This document shows, piece by piece, positions 8,320-17,209 of a DNA stretch of 64,000 nucleotides. The notes under the pieces were generated by a model. It was not told the DNA's origin. It worked only from the letters and a program-made list of their open reading frames with translations, and made no database searches. Each line of letters begins with the position of its first letter. The stretch's first letter is position 1. The position numbers were made by a program, and so were the translations under genes. Source of the DNA: Muribaculum sp. (GTDB lineage: Bacteria; Bacteroidota; Bacteroidia; Bacteroidales; Muribaculaceae); NCBI GenBank assembly GCA_009775095.1, contig VSOZ01000014.1, positions 25,078 through 89,077 of the forward strand, in the 5' to 3' direction.

Positions 8320-10857
8320 GTGGAAACTAAAACTTACACTTACGACGAGGCACAAGAGGCTTCGTTGCAGTATTTTGACGGTGACGAGTTGGCTGCGAGG
8401 GTATGGGTGACCAAGTACGCTCTTAAAGATTCATTCGGAAATCTTTACGAAAAGACTCCCGATGACATGCATCACCGCATTGCCCGTGAAATAGCACGTA
8501 TTGAAAACCGTTATCCCTCGCCTATGAGTGAGGAGGAAGTATTTGAGCTCATGCGCGGGTTCAAGTACATTGTGCCGCAAGGCAGCCCTATGACAGGTAT
8601 CGGAAATGATTATCAGGTAGGTTCGTTAAGCAATTGTTTTGTCATCGGACTTGACGGTAATCCCGATTCTTACGGCGGCATAATGAAAATCGACGAAGAA
8701 CAGGTGCAGCTCATGAAGCGTCGTGGCGGAGTGGGGCATGACCTTAGCCACATCAGGCCCAAGGGCACACCGGTAAAAAACTCGGCATTGACCTCGACCG
8801 GTCTTGTGCCTTTTATGGAACGTTACTCCAACTCTACACGTGAGGTGGCGCAGGACGGACGCCGCGGAGCACTCATGATGACTGTCAGCATAAAGCATCC
8901 CGACAGCGAGTCGTTTATCGACGCAAAGATGACCGAAGGTAAAGTGACCGGAGCCAATGTGTCGGTACGCATCGACGACGAGTTTATGAAAGCGGCCACC
9001 GAAGGACGTCCGTATATGCAGACCTATCCGGTGACCGGCGACGGCGAACCGCTTGTGAAAAAGGAGATAGACGCCTCCGCTCTGTGGGGCAAGATTGTGC
9101 ATAACGCATGGAAGTCGGCCGAGCCCGGCGTGTTGTTCTGGGACACTGTGACACGCGAGTCCGTTCCCGACTGTTATGCCGACCTCGGATTCCGCACCAT
9201 TTCCACCAATCCGTGCGGCGAGATACCTTTGTGTCCTTACGACAGCTGCCGGTTGCTGGCTATCAATCTGTACAGTTACGTGGTCAATCCGTTCACTCCC
9301 GAAGCATATTTTGATTTTGAACTTTTCCGCGAGCATGTGATGAAAGCTCAACGTATGATGGATGACATAATCGATCTGGAGATGGAGAAGATCGACACCA
9401 TTATCGCTAAAGTGGATGAAGATCCCGAACTGTCGGAGGTAAAACTTACCGAACGTCATTTGTGGGAAAAGATAAAGGCAAAGACCCTCAAAGGACGCCG
9501 TACAGGGGTCGGTACTACCGCCGAGGGCGACATGCTTGCCGCGCTCGGACTGCGTTACGGTACTTCCGAAGCTACCGACTTTTCCGAAAAAGTACATAAG
9601 ACTCTTGCGCTGGCCGCTTACCGCTCGTCGGTGGAGATGGCGCGTGAGCGTGGAGCCTTTGAAATATTTGATGCCGCCCGCGAGATCGCCAATCCCTATA
9701 TAAACCGACTTAAGGAGGCCGATCCGCAATTGTATGATGACATGGTTAAATACGGACGTCGCAACATAGCGTGTCTTACTATTGCTCCTACCGGTACTAC
9801 GAGCCTGATGACCCGTACTACCTCTGGCATAGAACCGGTGTTTCTGCCGGTCTACAAGCGCCGTCGCAAGGTTAACCCCAATGACCCTGAGGTGAGGGTG
9901 GATTATGTCGATGACACCGGCGATGCCTTTGAGGAGTATATTGTATATCACCCCAAGTTTGTGACTTGGATGGATATATGCGGCATAGAGAAAAAGGAGC
10001 GATATACGCAAGATGAGCTCGATGAACTTGTAGCCCGGTCGCCTTACTTCAAGGCTACGTCCAATGATGTTGACTGGCTGGAGAAGGTCAAGATGCAGGG
10101 CCGTGTGCAGAAATGGGTGGACCACTCGATTTCGGTAACTATCAATCTGCCGTCAGATGTCTCGGAGGAACTTGTCAACCGACTGTATGTGGAGGCATGG
10201 AAGTCAGGCTGTAAAGGTTGTACCGTATACCGCGACGGGTCACGTTCGGGTGTGCTTGTTTCGCTGGAGAAAAAGGCGCCGGCCGACAAGGTCAAGATTT
10301 CCGAAGCTCATGTGCTCAAACGTCCTATAGAGCTTGAGGCCGATGTGGTGCGTTTCCAGAACAACAAGGAGAAGTGGATTGCTTTTGTCGGTCTTGTCGA
10401 TGGACAGCCTTATGAGATATTTACCGGACTTGCCGATGATGAGGATGGTATATTCTGCCCGAAGAGCGTAACTCACGGAAAGATCATCAAGGCTATTGAC
10501 GAGCAGGGCAATAAGCGCTATGACTTCCAGTTTATAAACAAACGCGGCTACAAGACTACCATTGAGGGGCTGTCTGACAAGTTCAATCCCGAATATTGGA
10601 ATTATGCCAAACTTATCTCCGGAGTGCTGCGCTACGGTATGCCTATCGATCAGGTGCTGAAACTTGTAAGCGGACTTGAACTTGACAGCCAGTCAATCAA
10701 TACATGGAAAATGGGTGTCGAACGTGCGCTGAAGAAGTATCTGCCCAACGGCACAAAGGCCAACGGACAGAAGTGCCCCAATTGTGGCAACGAGACTCTT
10801 ATCTATCAGGAGGGATGTCTGATATGTACCTCCTGCGGTACCTCAAAGTGTGGATAA
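8320..10857 (+). CDS. nrdJ: Adenosylcobalamin-dependent ribonucleotide reductase, class II
   Basis: This enzyme makes deoxyribonucleotides using a 5'-deoxyadenosyl radical from B12, with no oxygen requirement. Recognisable parts are SLSNCFVIG (first active-site Cys), STNPCGEIPL (radical Cys with its Asn and Glu), and PTGTTSLMT near the substrate phosphate. The redox region contains GCKGCTVYRDGSRSG. A zinc-ribbon tail (CPNC...CTSCGTSKCG) ends the 845-residue protein, as is normal for the B12 form. No ATG exists at the N-terminus: GTG 8320 gives METKTYTYDEA, the usual family start, while TTG 8311 is a less likely alternative. A strong terminator follows. There is no cobalamin riboswitch directly upstream, although a stand-alone one lies 3 kb downstream. 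Confidence 0.95.
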   Translation: METKTYTYDEAQEASLQYFDGDELAARVWVTKYALKDSFGNLYEKTPDDMHHRIAREIARIENRYPSPMSEEEVFELMRGFKYIVPQGSPMTGIGNDYQVGSLSNCFVIGLDGNPDSYGGIMKIDEEQVQLMKRRGGVGHDLSHIRPKGTPVKNSALTSTGLVPFMERYSNSTREVAQDGRRGALMMTVSIKHPDSESFIDAKMTEGKVTGANVSVRIDDEFMKAATEGRPYMQTYPVTGDGEPLVKKEIDASALWGKIVHNAWKSAEPGVLFWDTVTRESVPDCYADLGFRTISTNPCGEIPLCPYDSCRLLAINLYSYVVNPFTPEAYFDFELFREHVMKAQRMMDDIIDLEMEKIDTIIAKVDEDPELSEVKLTERHLWEKIKAKTLKGRRTGVGTTAEGDMLAALGLRYGTSEATDFSEKVHKTLALAAYRSSVEMARERGAFEIFDAAREIANPYINRLKEADPQLYDDMVKYGRRNIACLTIAPTGTTSLMTRTTSGIEPVFLPVYKRRRKVNPNDPEVRVDYVDDTGDAFEEYIVYHPKFVTWMDICGIEKKERYTQDELDELVARSPYFKATSNDVDWLEKVKMQGRVQKWVDHSISVTINLPSDVSEELVNRLYVEAWKSGCKGCTVYRDGSRSGVLVSLEKKAPADKVKISEAHVLKRPIELEADVVRFQNNKEKWIAFVGLVDGQPYEIFTGLADDEDGIFCPKSVTHGKIIKAIDEQGNKRYDFQFINKRGYKTTIEGLSDKFNPEYWNYAKLISGVLRYGMPIDQVLKLVSGLELDSQSINTWKMGVERALKKYLPNGTKANGQKCPNCGNETLIYQEGCLICTSCGTSKCG

Positions 10858-10875
10858 ATAGACGATAAATACTTA

Positions 10876-10922
10876 AAAACGGCCGTTTCGATAAAAAAAA
10901 TGCGAAAACGGCCGTTTTTTTT
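10876..10922 (+). terminator. Terminator after nrdJ
   Basis: AAAACGGCCGTTTCG pairs with CGAAAACGGCCGTTTT (one bulged A) across an A-rich loop and is followed by eight T residues. Confidence 0.92.
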
Positions 10923-10997
10923 GTAAAAATAAGTAACTTTACGGCACTGTGATACATTATTATATATAGCGATTTTAAAAATTAATACCAAATAAAC

Positions 10998-13676
10998 ATG
11001 AAGCTGAACTTCAATATTGACTATCGCACAAATTGGGGCGAGTCGGTATATATCGTGGCATCTGTCCCGCAATTGGGAGGGGGCGACGAGGGTAATGCCG
11101 TCAAAATGGAACTCGACGGAGTGGGAGTGTGGACTTTGTCGGTCGACGTACCCGAGGGTACACCCGCATTTGACTACCGCTACATAGTTCGTCACGATAA
11201 CGGATACGTGCGCCGTGAGTGGGGATGTGCCCATCGTTTTGTGCCGGGCTACGATGTAAGTACCTATGAAATTTATGACAGGTGGCAGGATCAACCTTAT
11301 GACAAGCCTTACTACTCGTCGGTGTTTGTCGATTGTATGAACCGCCGTGATCATCGCGACGCACCCTTGTCGATACATGGCGGCACATTGACTGTAAATG
11401 TCGATGCGCCTATGGTCGGCTCTGACGAGGTGCTTGCCATATGCGGCGACAATATCGCGCTTGGCGAGTGGGAACCTTCGCGTGCGGTGGTTATGAATGA
11501 CTGCAACTTCCCGCAATGGAGCGTCACCATCGATTTGAAAGAGCTTGACCTGCCGTTCCGATACAAATTCTTGATCCTGAAAAAAGACTCTATGCAACTC
11601 CTTTCGTGGGAGAACGGCGACAATCGAGTCATGAACATAATGCCCGAGCATAAGAGCTCGGCTTTGGTGATAAGCGGATTAAGACTCAATAATTCGCGTC
11701 CTGCGTGGCGTGGAGCCGGTGTTGCCATCCCCGTATTTTCAGTCAGGTCCAATGACGACTTCGGTGTCGGTGACTTTTATGACTTGAAGCTTATGGTTGA
11801 CTGGGCTGTAGCTACAGGACAGAAGTTTCTTCAGATACTTCCCATCAATGACACCACGATGACCCACACATGGACCGATTCGTATCCATATAAGGCCAAT
11901 TCTATATTTGCGCTTCATCCTATGTATCTCCGCCTTAGTGAGCTCGGCAGGCTTAACGATGAAGGACGTCAACGCTATTTCGATGATCTCGCAAAAGAGC
12001 TTAACGCGCTGCCTACCGTCGACTACGAGCGTGTCAACAATGCCAAGAACGAATTTACCCGCGAGATTTTCAAGCAGGAAGGAGCAAAGACACTCGGTAC
12101 TCTTGAGTTCAAGGAGTTTATTAACAGCAATGAGTCTTGGTTGAAGCCCTATGCGGCTTTCTGCCTGTTGCGCGACAAAAACGGTACGGCACAGTTTGAC
12201 AAATGGGGCGAATATGCCGTATATGATGCCGACAAGATAGAGCGTTTTGTCGAGGATAACCGCGATGAGATCAACTATGTATACTACATACAGTATCATC
12301 TTGACAAGCAGATGCGCGAAGTGCATCGCTATGCGGGCGAGCATGGTGTAGCTTTCAAGGGCGATATACCTATCGGCATATCGCGTGACTCGGCTGATGC
12401 ATGGATAAATCCCCGTCTGTTTAATCTTGATTGTCAAGCCGGTGCTCCACCGGATGACTTCTCTGTGCTGGGCCAGAACTGGGGCTTGCCGACTTATAAC
12501 TGGGAGGAGATGAGCAAGGACGGTTTTGCATGGTGGAAAGCCCGTTTCCGCAAGATGGCCGAGTACTTCGACGCTTACCGCATAGACCATGTACTCGGAT
12601 TTTTCCGTATATGGCAGATACCGATGGATGCCGTGCACGGTCTCCTCGGTATATTTAATCCCGCGCTGCCTTATACTCCCGACGAATTGCGCAACAATTA
12701 TGATTTCTGGCTTGACATAGACTTGCAGACCACGCCGTTTATCATGGATTACTTCCTCTATGACTTCTTCGGGGAATATACCGAGGAGGCCAAGCGCAGG
12801 TTCTTGATAAACGTCGGTTACGGCCGGTTTAAACTGCGTCCTGAGTTTGACACCCAGCGCAAGATAGCCGACTACTTCGCCGATGAGGATAAAAATGATA
12901 AAAACGACAAGCTCTGCAGTGCGCTTATGGGGCTTGTCGATGAGGTGCTCTTCATCGAGGATCCGTATGAGAAGGGCAAATACCATCCGCGTATCTCGGC
13001 TCAGTTCACTTACATCTATCGTTCGCTGACTGACTACGAGCGCTGGTGCTTCAACCGTCTGTACAACGACTTCTACTATCATCGCCATAATGACTTCTGG
13101 TATGGCAAGGCTATGTGGAAGTTGCCGCCGCTTATCGACTCGACTTCAATGCTTACTTGTGCCGAGGACCTCGGCATGATACCCGACTGCGTGCCTGCCG
13201 TTATGGATAAGTTGCAGATGCTGTCGCTTGAGATACAGCGCATGCCCAAGGATCCTGCCGCCGAATTCGGCAATACATGGACCTATCCTTATCTGTCGGT
13301 ATGTACAACTTCTACCCATGACATGGGTGGCATACGCCAGTGGTGGGAAGAGAACCGCGACGTTACCCAGCACTATTACAACAATATGCTGCACGAAGGC
13401 GGCGCGGCACCTCATTATGCCGAGCCGTGGGTATGCGACAAGATAATAACGCTCAACCTTCAGTCGCCTTCTATGCTGGCCATATTCCCGCTTCAGGACT
13501 GGCTGTCGACAAACGGAACCTTGCGCCGTGAGAACCCTCATGACGAGCTTATCAATATACCGGCCAATCCCCGTCATTACTGGCGTTATCGTATGCACCT
13601 GACCGTTGAAGAGCTTCTCGGAGCTTCGGAGTTCAACGACTACTTGCGAGATAAGATACGCTCTACGGGTCGTTGA
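10998..13676 (+). CDS. malQ: 4-alpha-glucanotransferase (GH77) with starch-binding modules
   Basis: This 892-residue cytosolic enzyme moves alpha-1,4-glucan segments between maltooligosaccharides in starch and glycogen use. Two CBM20-type modules fill residues ~1-260 (for example VPQLGGGDE and GDNIALGEWEP). The GH77 barrel follows. It includes the LPINDTT region, the nucleophile region FDAYRIDHVLGFFR, the acid/base region CAEDLGMIP and the late STHDMGGIRQWWEE. This layout matches plant DPE2 and Bacteroidetes MalQ rather than the short E. coli form. There is no signal peptide. The gene is monocistronic, with a bidirectional terminator about 60 bp after the stop. Confidence 0.93.
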   Translation: MKLNFNIDYRTNWGESVYIVASVPQLGGGDEGNAVKMELDGVGVWTLSVDVPEGTPAFDYRYIVRHDNGYVRREWGCAHRFVPGYDVSTYEIYDRWQDQPYDKPYYSSVFVDCMNRRDHRDAPLSIHGGTLTVNVDAPMVGSDEVLAICGDNIALGEWEPSRAVVMNDCNFPQWSVTIDLKELDLPFRYKFLILKKDSMQLLSWENGDNRVMNIMPEHKSSALVISGLRLNNSRPAWRGAGVAIPVFSVRSNDDFGVGDFYDLKLMVDWAVATGQKFLQILPINDTTMTHTWTDSYPYKANSIFALHPMYLRLSELGRLNDEGRQRYFDDLAKELNALPTVDYERVNNAKNEFTREIFKQEGAKTLGTLEFKEFINSNESWLKPYAAFCLLRDKNGTAQFDKWGEYAVYDADKIERFVEDNRDEINYVYYIQYHLDKQMREVHRYAGEHGVAFKGDIPIGISRDSADAWINPRLFNLDCQAGAPPDDFSVLGQNWGLPTYNWEEMSKDGFAWWKARFRKMAEYFDAYRIDHVLGFFRIWQIPMDAVHGLLGIFNPALPYTPDELRNNYDFWLDIDLQTTPFIMDYFLYDFFGEYTEEAKRRFLINVGYGRFKLRPEFDTQRKIADYFADEDKNDKNDKLCSALMGLVDEVLFIEDPYEKGKYHPRISAQFTYIYRSLTDYERWCFNRLYNDFYYHRHNDFWYGKAMWKLPPLIDSTSMLTCAEDLGMIPDCVPAVMDKLQMLSLEIQRMPKDPAAEFGNTWTYPYLSVCTTSTHDMGGIRQWWEENRDVTQHYYNNMLHEGGAAPHYAEPWVCDKIITLNLQSPSMLAIFPLQDWLSTNGTLRRENPHDELINIPANPRHYWRYRMHLTVEELLGASEFNDYLRDKIRSTGR

Positions 13677-13734
13677 TGCCGTCGGCATTACCCCCTTTTT
13701 AACAACCGTTTTTTTACATTGATACTTAAAAAGC

Positions 13735-13775
13735 GCGTTCCGGCCTAATCACTTAGCCCGGAACGCTTCATTTTT
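13735..13775. terminator. Bidirectional terminator between malQ and the orphan cobalamin riboswitch
   Basis: GCGTTCCGG (13735-13743) pairs with CCGGAACGC (13758-13766). The + strand continues into ATTTTTC. The minus strand continues GCTTTTTAAG, so it can also end the minus-strand riboswitch transcript. Confidence 0.88.
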
Positions 13776-13907
13776 CTTAAACCATAGGCTTGTGTAGTGC
13801 TACAAGCCTTTAATCAGACTATGGCACGCTTTCCCAAGCGTGAAAAAAAGAAGTGGGAAATGATAAGAAGGCAGTGACCGCGTTATCCCACGAACGCATC
13901 GGCCACC

Positions 13908-14092
13908 CTGCGGAAAGGCAGGTCTTCTGACTTACTCCAATTACCGACGCCTTCCCGGACATAAAGTCCAGTGGCAGAGATTGCCGATAATCATATAAAC
14001 GGAGCTTACAGCAGCGGGACTGTCGGGGATTCTCACCCCGTTCCCTTTTAATGACCGTCGGCCGAAAGCCGGCAGTCAACCTATCCGCAATG
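13908..14092 (-). ncRNA. Cobalamin (B12) riboswitch aptamer with no downstream gene
   Basis: Read on the minus strand, the aptamer opens with the P1 arm TGCGGATAGGT. It continues through GGTGAGAATCC, GTCCCGCTGCTGTAAGC, GCCACTGG, GGGAAGGC and AGTAAGTCAGAAGACCTGCC, and closes with P1 TTCCGCA. All conserved blocks of the cobalamin family are present in order. A further hairpin (GCGTT/AACGC at ~13881-13897) carries a GGGAT loop that could pair with the ATCCC of the core, as in the regulatory kissing loop. Downstream on this strand there is only ~170 bp before a terminator and the 3' end of malQ, which is read the other way. The only ATG in a plausible place opens an 8-codon frame (13771-13745, MKRSGLSD). 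It may control a short RNA, or be what remains of a lost B12 uptake gene. Confidence 0.92.
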
Positions 14093-14100
14093 CAAAGTTA
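14093..14100 (-). promoter_or_regulatory. -7 promoter box of the cobalamin riboswitch RNA
   Basis: The minus strand reads TAACTTTG directly before the aptamer P1 stem, so a transcript would start almost exactly at the aptamer. No clean -33 TTTG is present at the right spacing. Confidence 0.55.
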
Positions 14101-14260
14101 ATAAATATATCAAAATCAAGAGCAAGATATTTTTACCAAATTAAGAAATGTAGAATACTATTAGATGCCCATATTTTAGTATGTGAAGTCAAAATGACCT
14201 CAGTGCCTCATATATGGATGTTGGAGCGTCCGGATTGTTTTACAGGTCCATATTATTGAG

Positions 14261-14268
14261 TAACTTTG
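14261..14268 (+). promoter_or_regulatory. -7 promoter box for the YbaK-like gene
   Basis: TAACTTTG fits TAnnTTTG, with a T-rich -33 candidate about 19 bp upstream. The leader to ATG 14360 would be about 85 bases. I see nothing else recognisable between the riboswitch and this gene. Confidence 0.45.
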
Positions 14269-14359
14269 TTCCCAAAGGAAGCAATTTCAGAGATGTGCGC
14301 GCATATATAATATTTTAATTAGTTACATTATAGATATACGTTACAATAAGTAAAAGACT

Positions 14360-14854
14360 ATGTCAGAAGTAAGTCAAGATATTGCTACTTTCCTTTTGGA
14401 GAGAAATATCGGCTATATACGTCATACTCACAAACCCATCTTTACGGTAGATGATGGCAGAGATATAGCTGAGCATCTGGGTATCGAGCCGTGTAAGACT
14501 TTGTTGTTGGTCAACCGTAAGAGTCAGTATTATATGCTGTTGACCAAGGGCGATGGCAAAATATCCCTGACGGGACTTGCAAGGCAACTTGGCAGCTCTC
14601 GCTTGTCTCTTGCTTCGACTGAGGCTCTGGACCTGTTGCTGCATGCTACACCGGGTGCGGCAAGCCCGTTAGGATTGATTTTTGACTCCAACCACATGGT
14701 CGGATTGTGTATTGACAAAGTAATATTGCAACAGAAATACATTATGGTACATCCGTGCGTCAATAATGAAAGCTATGTATTCACTTCTTCTGATTTTTTT
14801 AATCATTTCCTGTCGGCGGTCAATTGCAGAGAATTCAAGGTAATTGACATTTAA
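14360..14854 (+). CDS. YbaK/ProX-family aminoacyl-tRNA deacylase (probable Ala-tRNA(Pro) editing)
   Basis: The 164-residue protein is a single YbaK/EbsC editing domain, free-standing and cytosolic. Visible family segments are TLLLVNRKSQYYMLL, GDGKISL where many members have the catalytic Lys, LARQLGSSRLSLAS, and TPGAASPLGLIFD (normally PGxVSPxGL). These proteins hydrolyse mischarged tRNA, most often Ala-tRNA(Pro), in trans to prolyl-tRNA synthetase. Whether this copy prefers Ala- or Cys-tRNA(Pro) cannot be read. It converges on the outer-membrane protein gene and no clear terminator lies between them. Confidence 0.85.
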   Translation: MSEVSQDIATFLLERNIGYIRHTHKPIFTVDDGRDIAEHLGIEPCKTLLLVNRKSQYYMLLTKGDGKISLTGLARQLGSSRLSLASTEALDLLLHATPGAASPLGLIFDSNHMVGLCIDKVILQQKYIMVHPCVNNESYVFTSSDFFNHFLSAVNCREFKVIDI

Positions 14855-14958
14855 TCAGTCTACGGAGATATTCCTCCAACTTCTGTGGCAAAATTTAGAT
14901 ACTCGCCGGGATATACAAGATTATGACTTATTTTACCGAATACGTGAATGATAGGCTG

Positions 14959-17052
14959 TTATCTGCCGCCTGCGGTGGATGTGTTTACCGTAGCTTCGGC
15001 GTTGATAAGCTTTCGCGCTCCGCGTTTCTGACGTCCCCATTGGAGATTGTAACTTATGCTTATGTAGGGCATTCTCATATCAAGTCGCATATGTTGCTCA
15101 TTTCTATTCCATTTGCTTAGCATCTTTGATCCTTGATCATATTTGCCAAACGGCATGATCATACCTGCTCCGAACTGCCAATTCTTATAATTGTATGATA
15201 GCTGTATGATTGATAGGTTTTCGCCCCAACTGATTCTCTTGCCCCAAAGGTCGTGTTGGGCGCGAACATATTGCCCCACAAGTTCGAAGCCCCAGTGTGC
15301 AAACATGATGTTGACATTTCCGCTCCAATTGTGGTTATAAAGTCGGTAATCGGTACCTCTCATGCGTTCAATCCGATACTGTACATGTCCGCTTGCCATC
15401 ACCCAATCTGGTATAATCTCTATTTGAGGCGATAAAAAGATTGTAATATTTTGCAGGCCACGGCTGTTTTCATATGAAGTGATTAGCTTATTATTATTCC
15501 AATAAAGATAAGGTGTAATGGCATCCGGACTTGTGAAGGCACGAACTCCAAACGTTCCGGCAGCGTGTGGAATATTGAAGTTGTATTGTAAGGTTAACAT
15601 ATACGAACTGGCGGTTTTCAAATTAGGGTTCCCGATACGCCATTGGAAGCCGTCTATCTGTTGGGGTGCAACGTTTGACTCGACAAATGACGGTGTTGAT
15701 TGCCATGATTGAAAACTTAACCGGAACTGATGATTCTGATTTAAACGGTATGATATTGTCGCCTGTGGTCTAAGGTGCCAAGATTGATTACCTTGATCAG
15801 TCTCTTTAAACAGATAGTCTGTATACTGTGTCCCGATGCCGGCTGTCAGTGTCACATTGTTGATGCGTTGGAAGTATTCGGCAAAAAAGTAAACTTTATC
15901 TTGTCGCTGATGAAATATCTGACCACCAAGATCTTCATATACAGAGCGGTTTCGGTTGGCTGTATATGATGCTCCCGCGGTCAAGCGAGAATTGCGCCAT
16001 TGTTTTATGTAATTTGCCTCTATTGCATAAGCCTGATTGCGGTCTTTAATATCGGTGTCGATTGACGTAAGATGTTCTCTCTGTTGAGAGCCGGCAGTTT
16101 TTTGCTCGAGGTAAGATGAATATGAGCGCCCGAAGTAGAAAGAACTGTTGAAGTCCACGACGATTGTCTGCCGATTGGTAAAATGATGTTCGAGATATGC
16201 CGAGAACTTGGGCGTTGTGCCCTTGTTGCCGTTTGATTCCGTAAGGACTATGTCTTCAGTACCGTCACTGAGCGATAAAAGTCCTTTTGACATCCGGTTG
16301 TCGGAGAGTGTCGGGGCGACACTCGCTTCAATATAGCATGTCGTGGTATCGGGCTTTATATAGCTGTATGAACTCCATAATCGACCGAAGCTGTTGTCTA
16401 CATGGCCTCCGATCGGCGATTCTGTTCTCGTCAGAGAATTACCGTCGGGATATCTGAATGTCTCGTTATAATCTCTGTGTGATTTGACTTTATTGGTCAA
16501 CTTGAACAGGCCGCCGACTTCAAATTGTGAACGTCCGTTGTTAAACTTGCTGTCAACGAAGTATTCGCCCCAAGCTGTATTCATTGCCTGACGTCCTTCA
16601 GTTTGCAGCGAACCGCCGAGAGTAGGGTTGGCCACGATGAAGTTCAGTACATAGCTCGCTCCGTTATAACGCACCCCGGGATTGTCGATCCACTCGACGC
16701 GTTTAACTGTCGAAGGGAGCAGAGCTTTAACTTGCTCGACAGATGCCTCACGACCGTTTATACGTACTTGTACCGACTGCCCCGCCGCTTTTATGGTTCC
16801 GAGCGCGTCTGTCACCGTCAGCGAGGGAATCATAAGGTTGGTCAGAAGTTGCATGCCGTTGTGTGAATTTTCTACGGCACTTTGCGAAGGATAATATACA
16901 TCCATATCCGCCTTGCGTATAACTTTAGGAGCCTTAACAACGACTTCATTGAGTTCATGTACGGCAATGGTGTCGGTCACCTCCTGTGCGGCTGCGATGG
17001 CTGGAAGAAGAATTGTGAGCACCGCCGGCGCGATTGATTTAAAGATTGTCAT
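14959..17052 (-). CDS. Outer-membrane beta-barrel protein, TonB-receptor-like
   Basis: This 697-residue protein has a signal peptide (residues 1-22, AIAAAQ) and then ELNEVVVKAPKVIRK, typical of plug-bearing Bacteroidetes barrels. A plug-like domain (~30-150; VQVRINGREAS, VKRVEWIDNPGVRY) is followed by a ~540-residue beta barrel rich in aromatic-ended strands. It resembles the OMP_b-brl_3 branch, which lacks the carboxypeptidase-like domain of SusC. No SusD partner or exb genes are nearby, so the substrate is unknown. It lies downstream of the TPR-HTH regulator on the same strand, with its own promoter. Confidence 0.82.
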   Translation of the reverse strand: MTIFKSIAPAVLTILLPAIAAAQEVTDTIAVHELNEVVVKAPKVIRKADMDVYYPSQSAVENSHNGMQLLTNLMIPSLTVTDALGTIKAAGQSVQVRINGREASVEQVKALLPSTVKRVEWIDNPGVRYNGASYVLNFIVANPTLGGSLQTEGRQAMNTAWGEYFVDSKFNNGRSQFEVGGLFKLTNKVKSHRDYNETFRYPDGNSLTRTESPIGGHVDNSFGRLWSSYSYIKPDTTTCYIEASVAPTLSDNRMSKGLLSLSDGTEDIVLTESNGNKGTTPKFSAYLEHHFTNRQTIVVDFNSSFYFGRSYSSYLEQKTAGSQQREHLTSIDTDIKDRNQAYAIEANYIKQWRNSRLTAGASYTANRNRSVYEDLGGQIFHQRQDKVYFFAEYFQRINNVTLTAGIGTQYTDYLFKETDQGNQSWHLRPQATISYRLNQNHQFRLSFQSWQSTPSFVESNVAPQQIDGFQWRIGNPNLKTASSYMLTLQYNFNIPHAAGTFGVRAFTSPDAITPYLYWNNNKLITSYENSRGLQNITIFLSPQIEIIPDWVMASGHVQYRIERMRGTDYRLYNHNWSGNVNIMFAHWGFELVGQYVRAQHDLWGKRISWGENLSIIQLSYNYKNWQFGAGMIMPFGKYDQGSKMLSKWNRNEQHMRLDMRMPYISISYNLQWGRQKRGARKLINAEATVNTSTAGGR

Positions 17053-17081
17053 TTGCGATAATATTTAATGATTTTGTACCG

Positions 17082-17114
17082 CAAAATTATATCCAAATCT
17101 ATCTTAACACCAAA
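17082..17114 (-). promoter_or_regulatory. Promoter of the outer-membrane barrel gene
   Basis: On the minus strand TTTG (17114-17111), 21 bases, then TAATTTTG (17089-17082) are full matches. The leader would be about 22 bases. Confidence 0.72.
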
Positions 17115-17209
17115 GGTGAAAGTCTTAATGGTGCCTATGTAATATGTTGAATATCAATGGGAGCCTTGCTTAAAAAGTTTAATGATGCCGATACTCTTCT
17201 GAATCGGCC

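Noticed and set aside
8626..10125. 499-codon open frame on the minus strand inside nrdJ
   Set aside because: It is fully antisense to a clear class II reductase, low in family-like motifs and rich in His/Arg, as expected from the reverse reading of biased codons.
11739..13088. 449-codon minus-strand frame inside malQ
   Set aside because: This is a shadow of the GH77 coding sequence, with no promoter or domain.
13819..14079. 86-codon minus-strand frame across the riboswitch
   Set aside because: It coincides with the structured cobalamin aptamer, whose conserved bases explain the sequence.
14923..15120. 65-codon plus-strand frame at the end of the barrel gene
   Set aside because: It overlaps the barrel gene on the other strand and has no domain.
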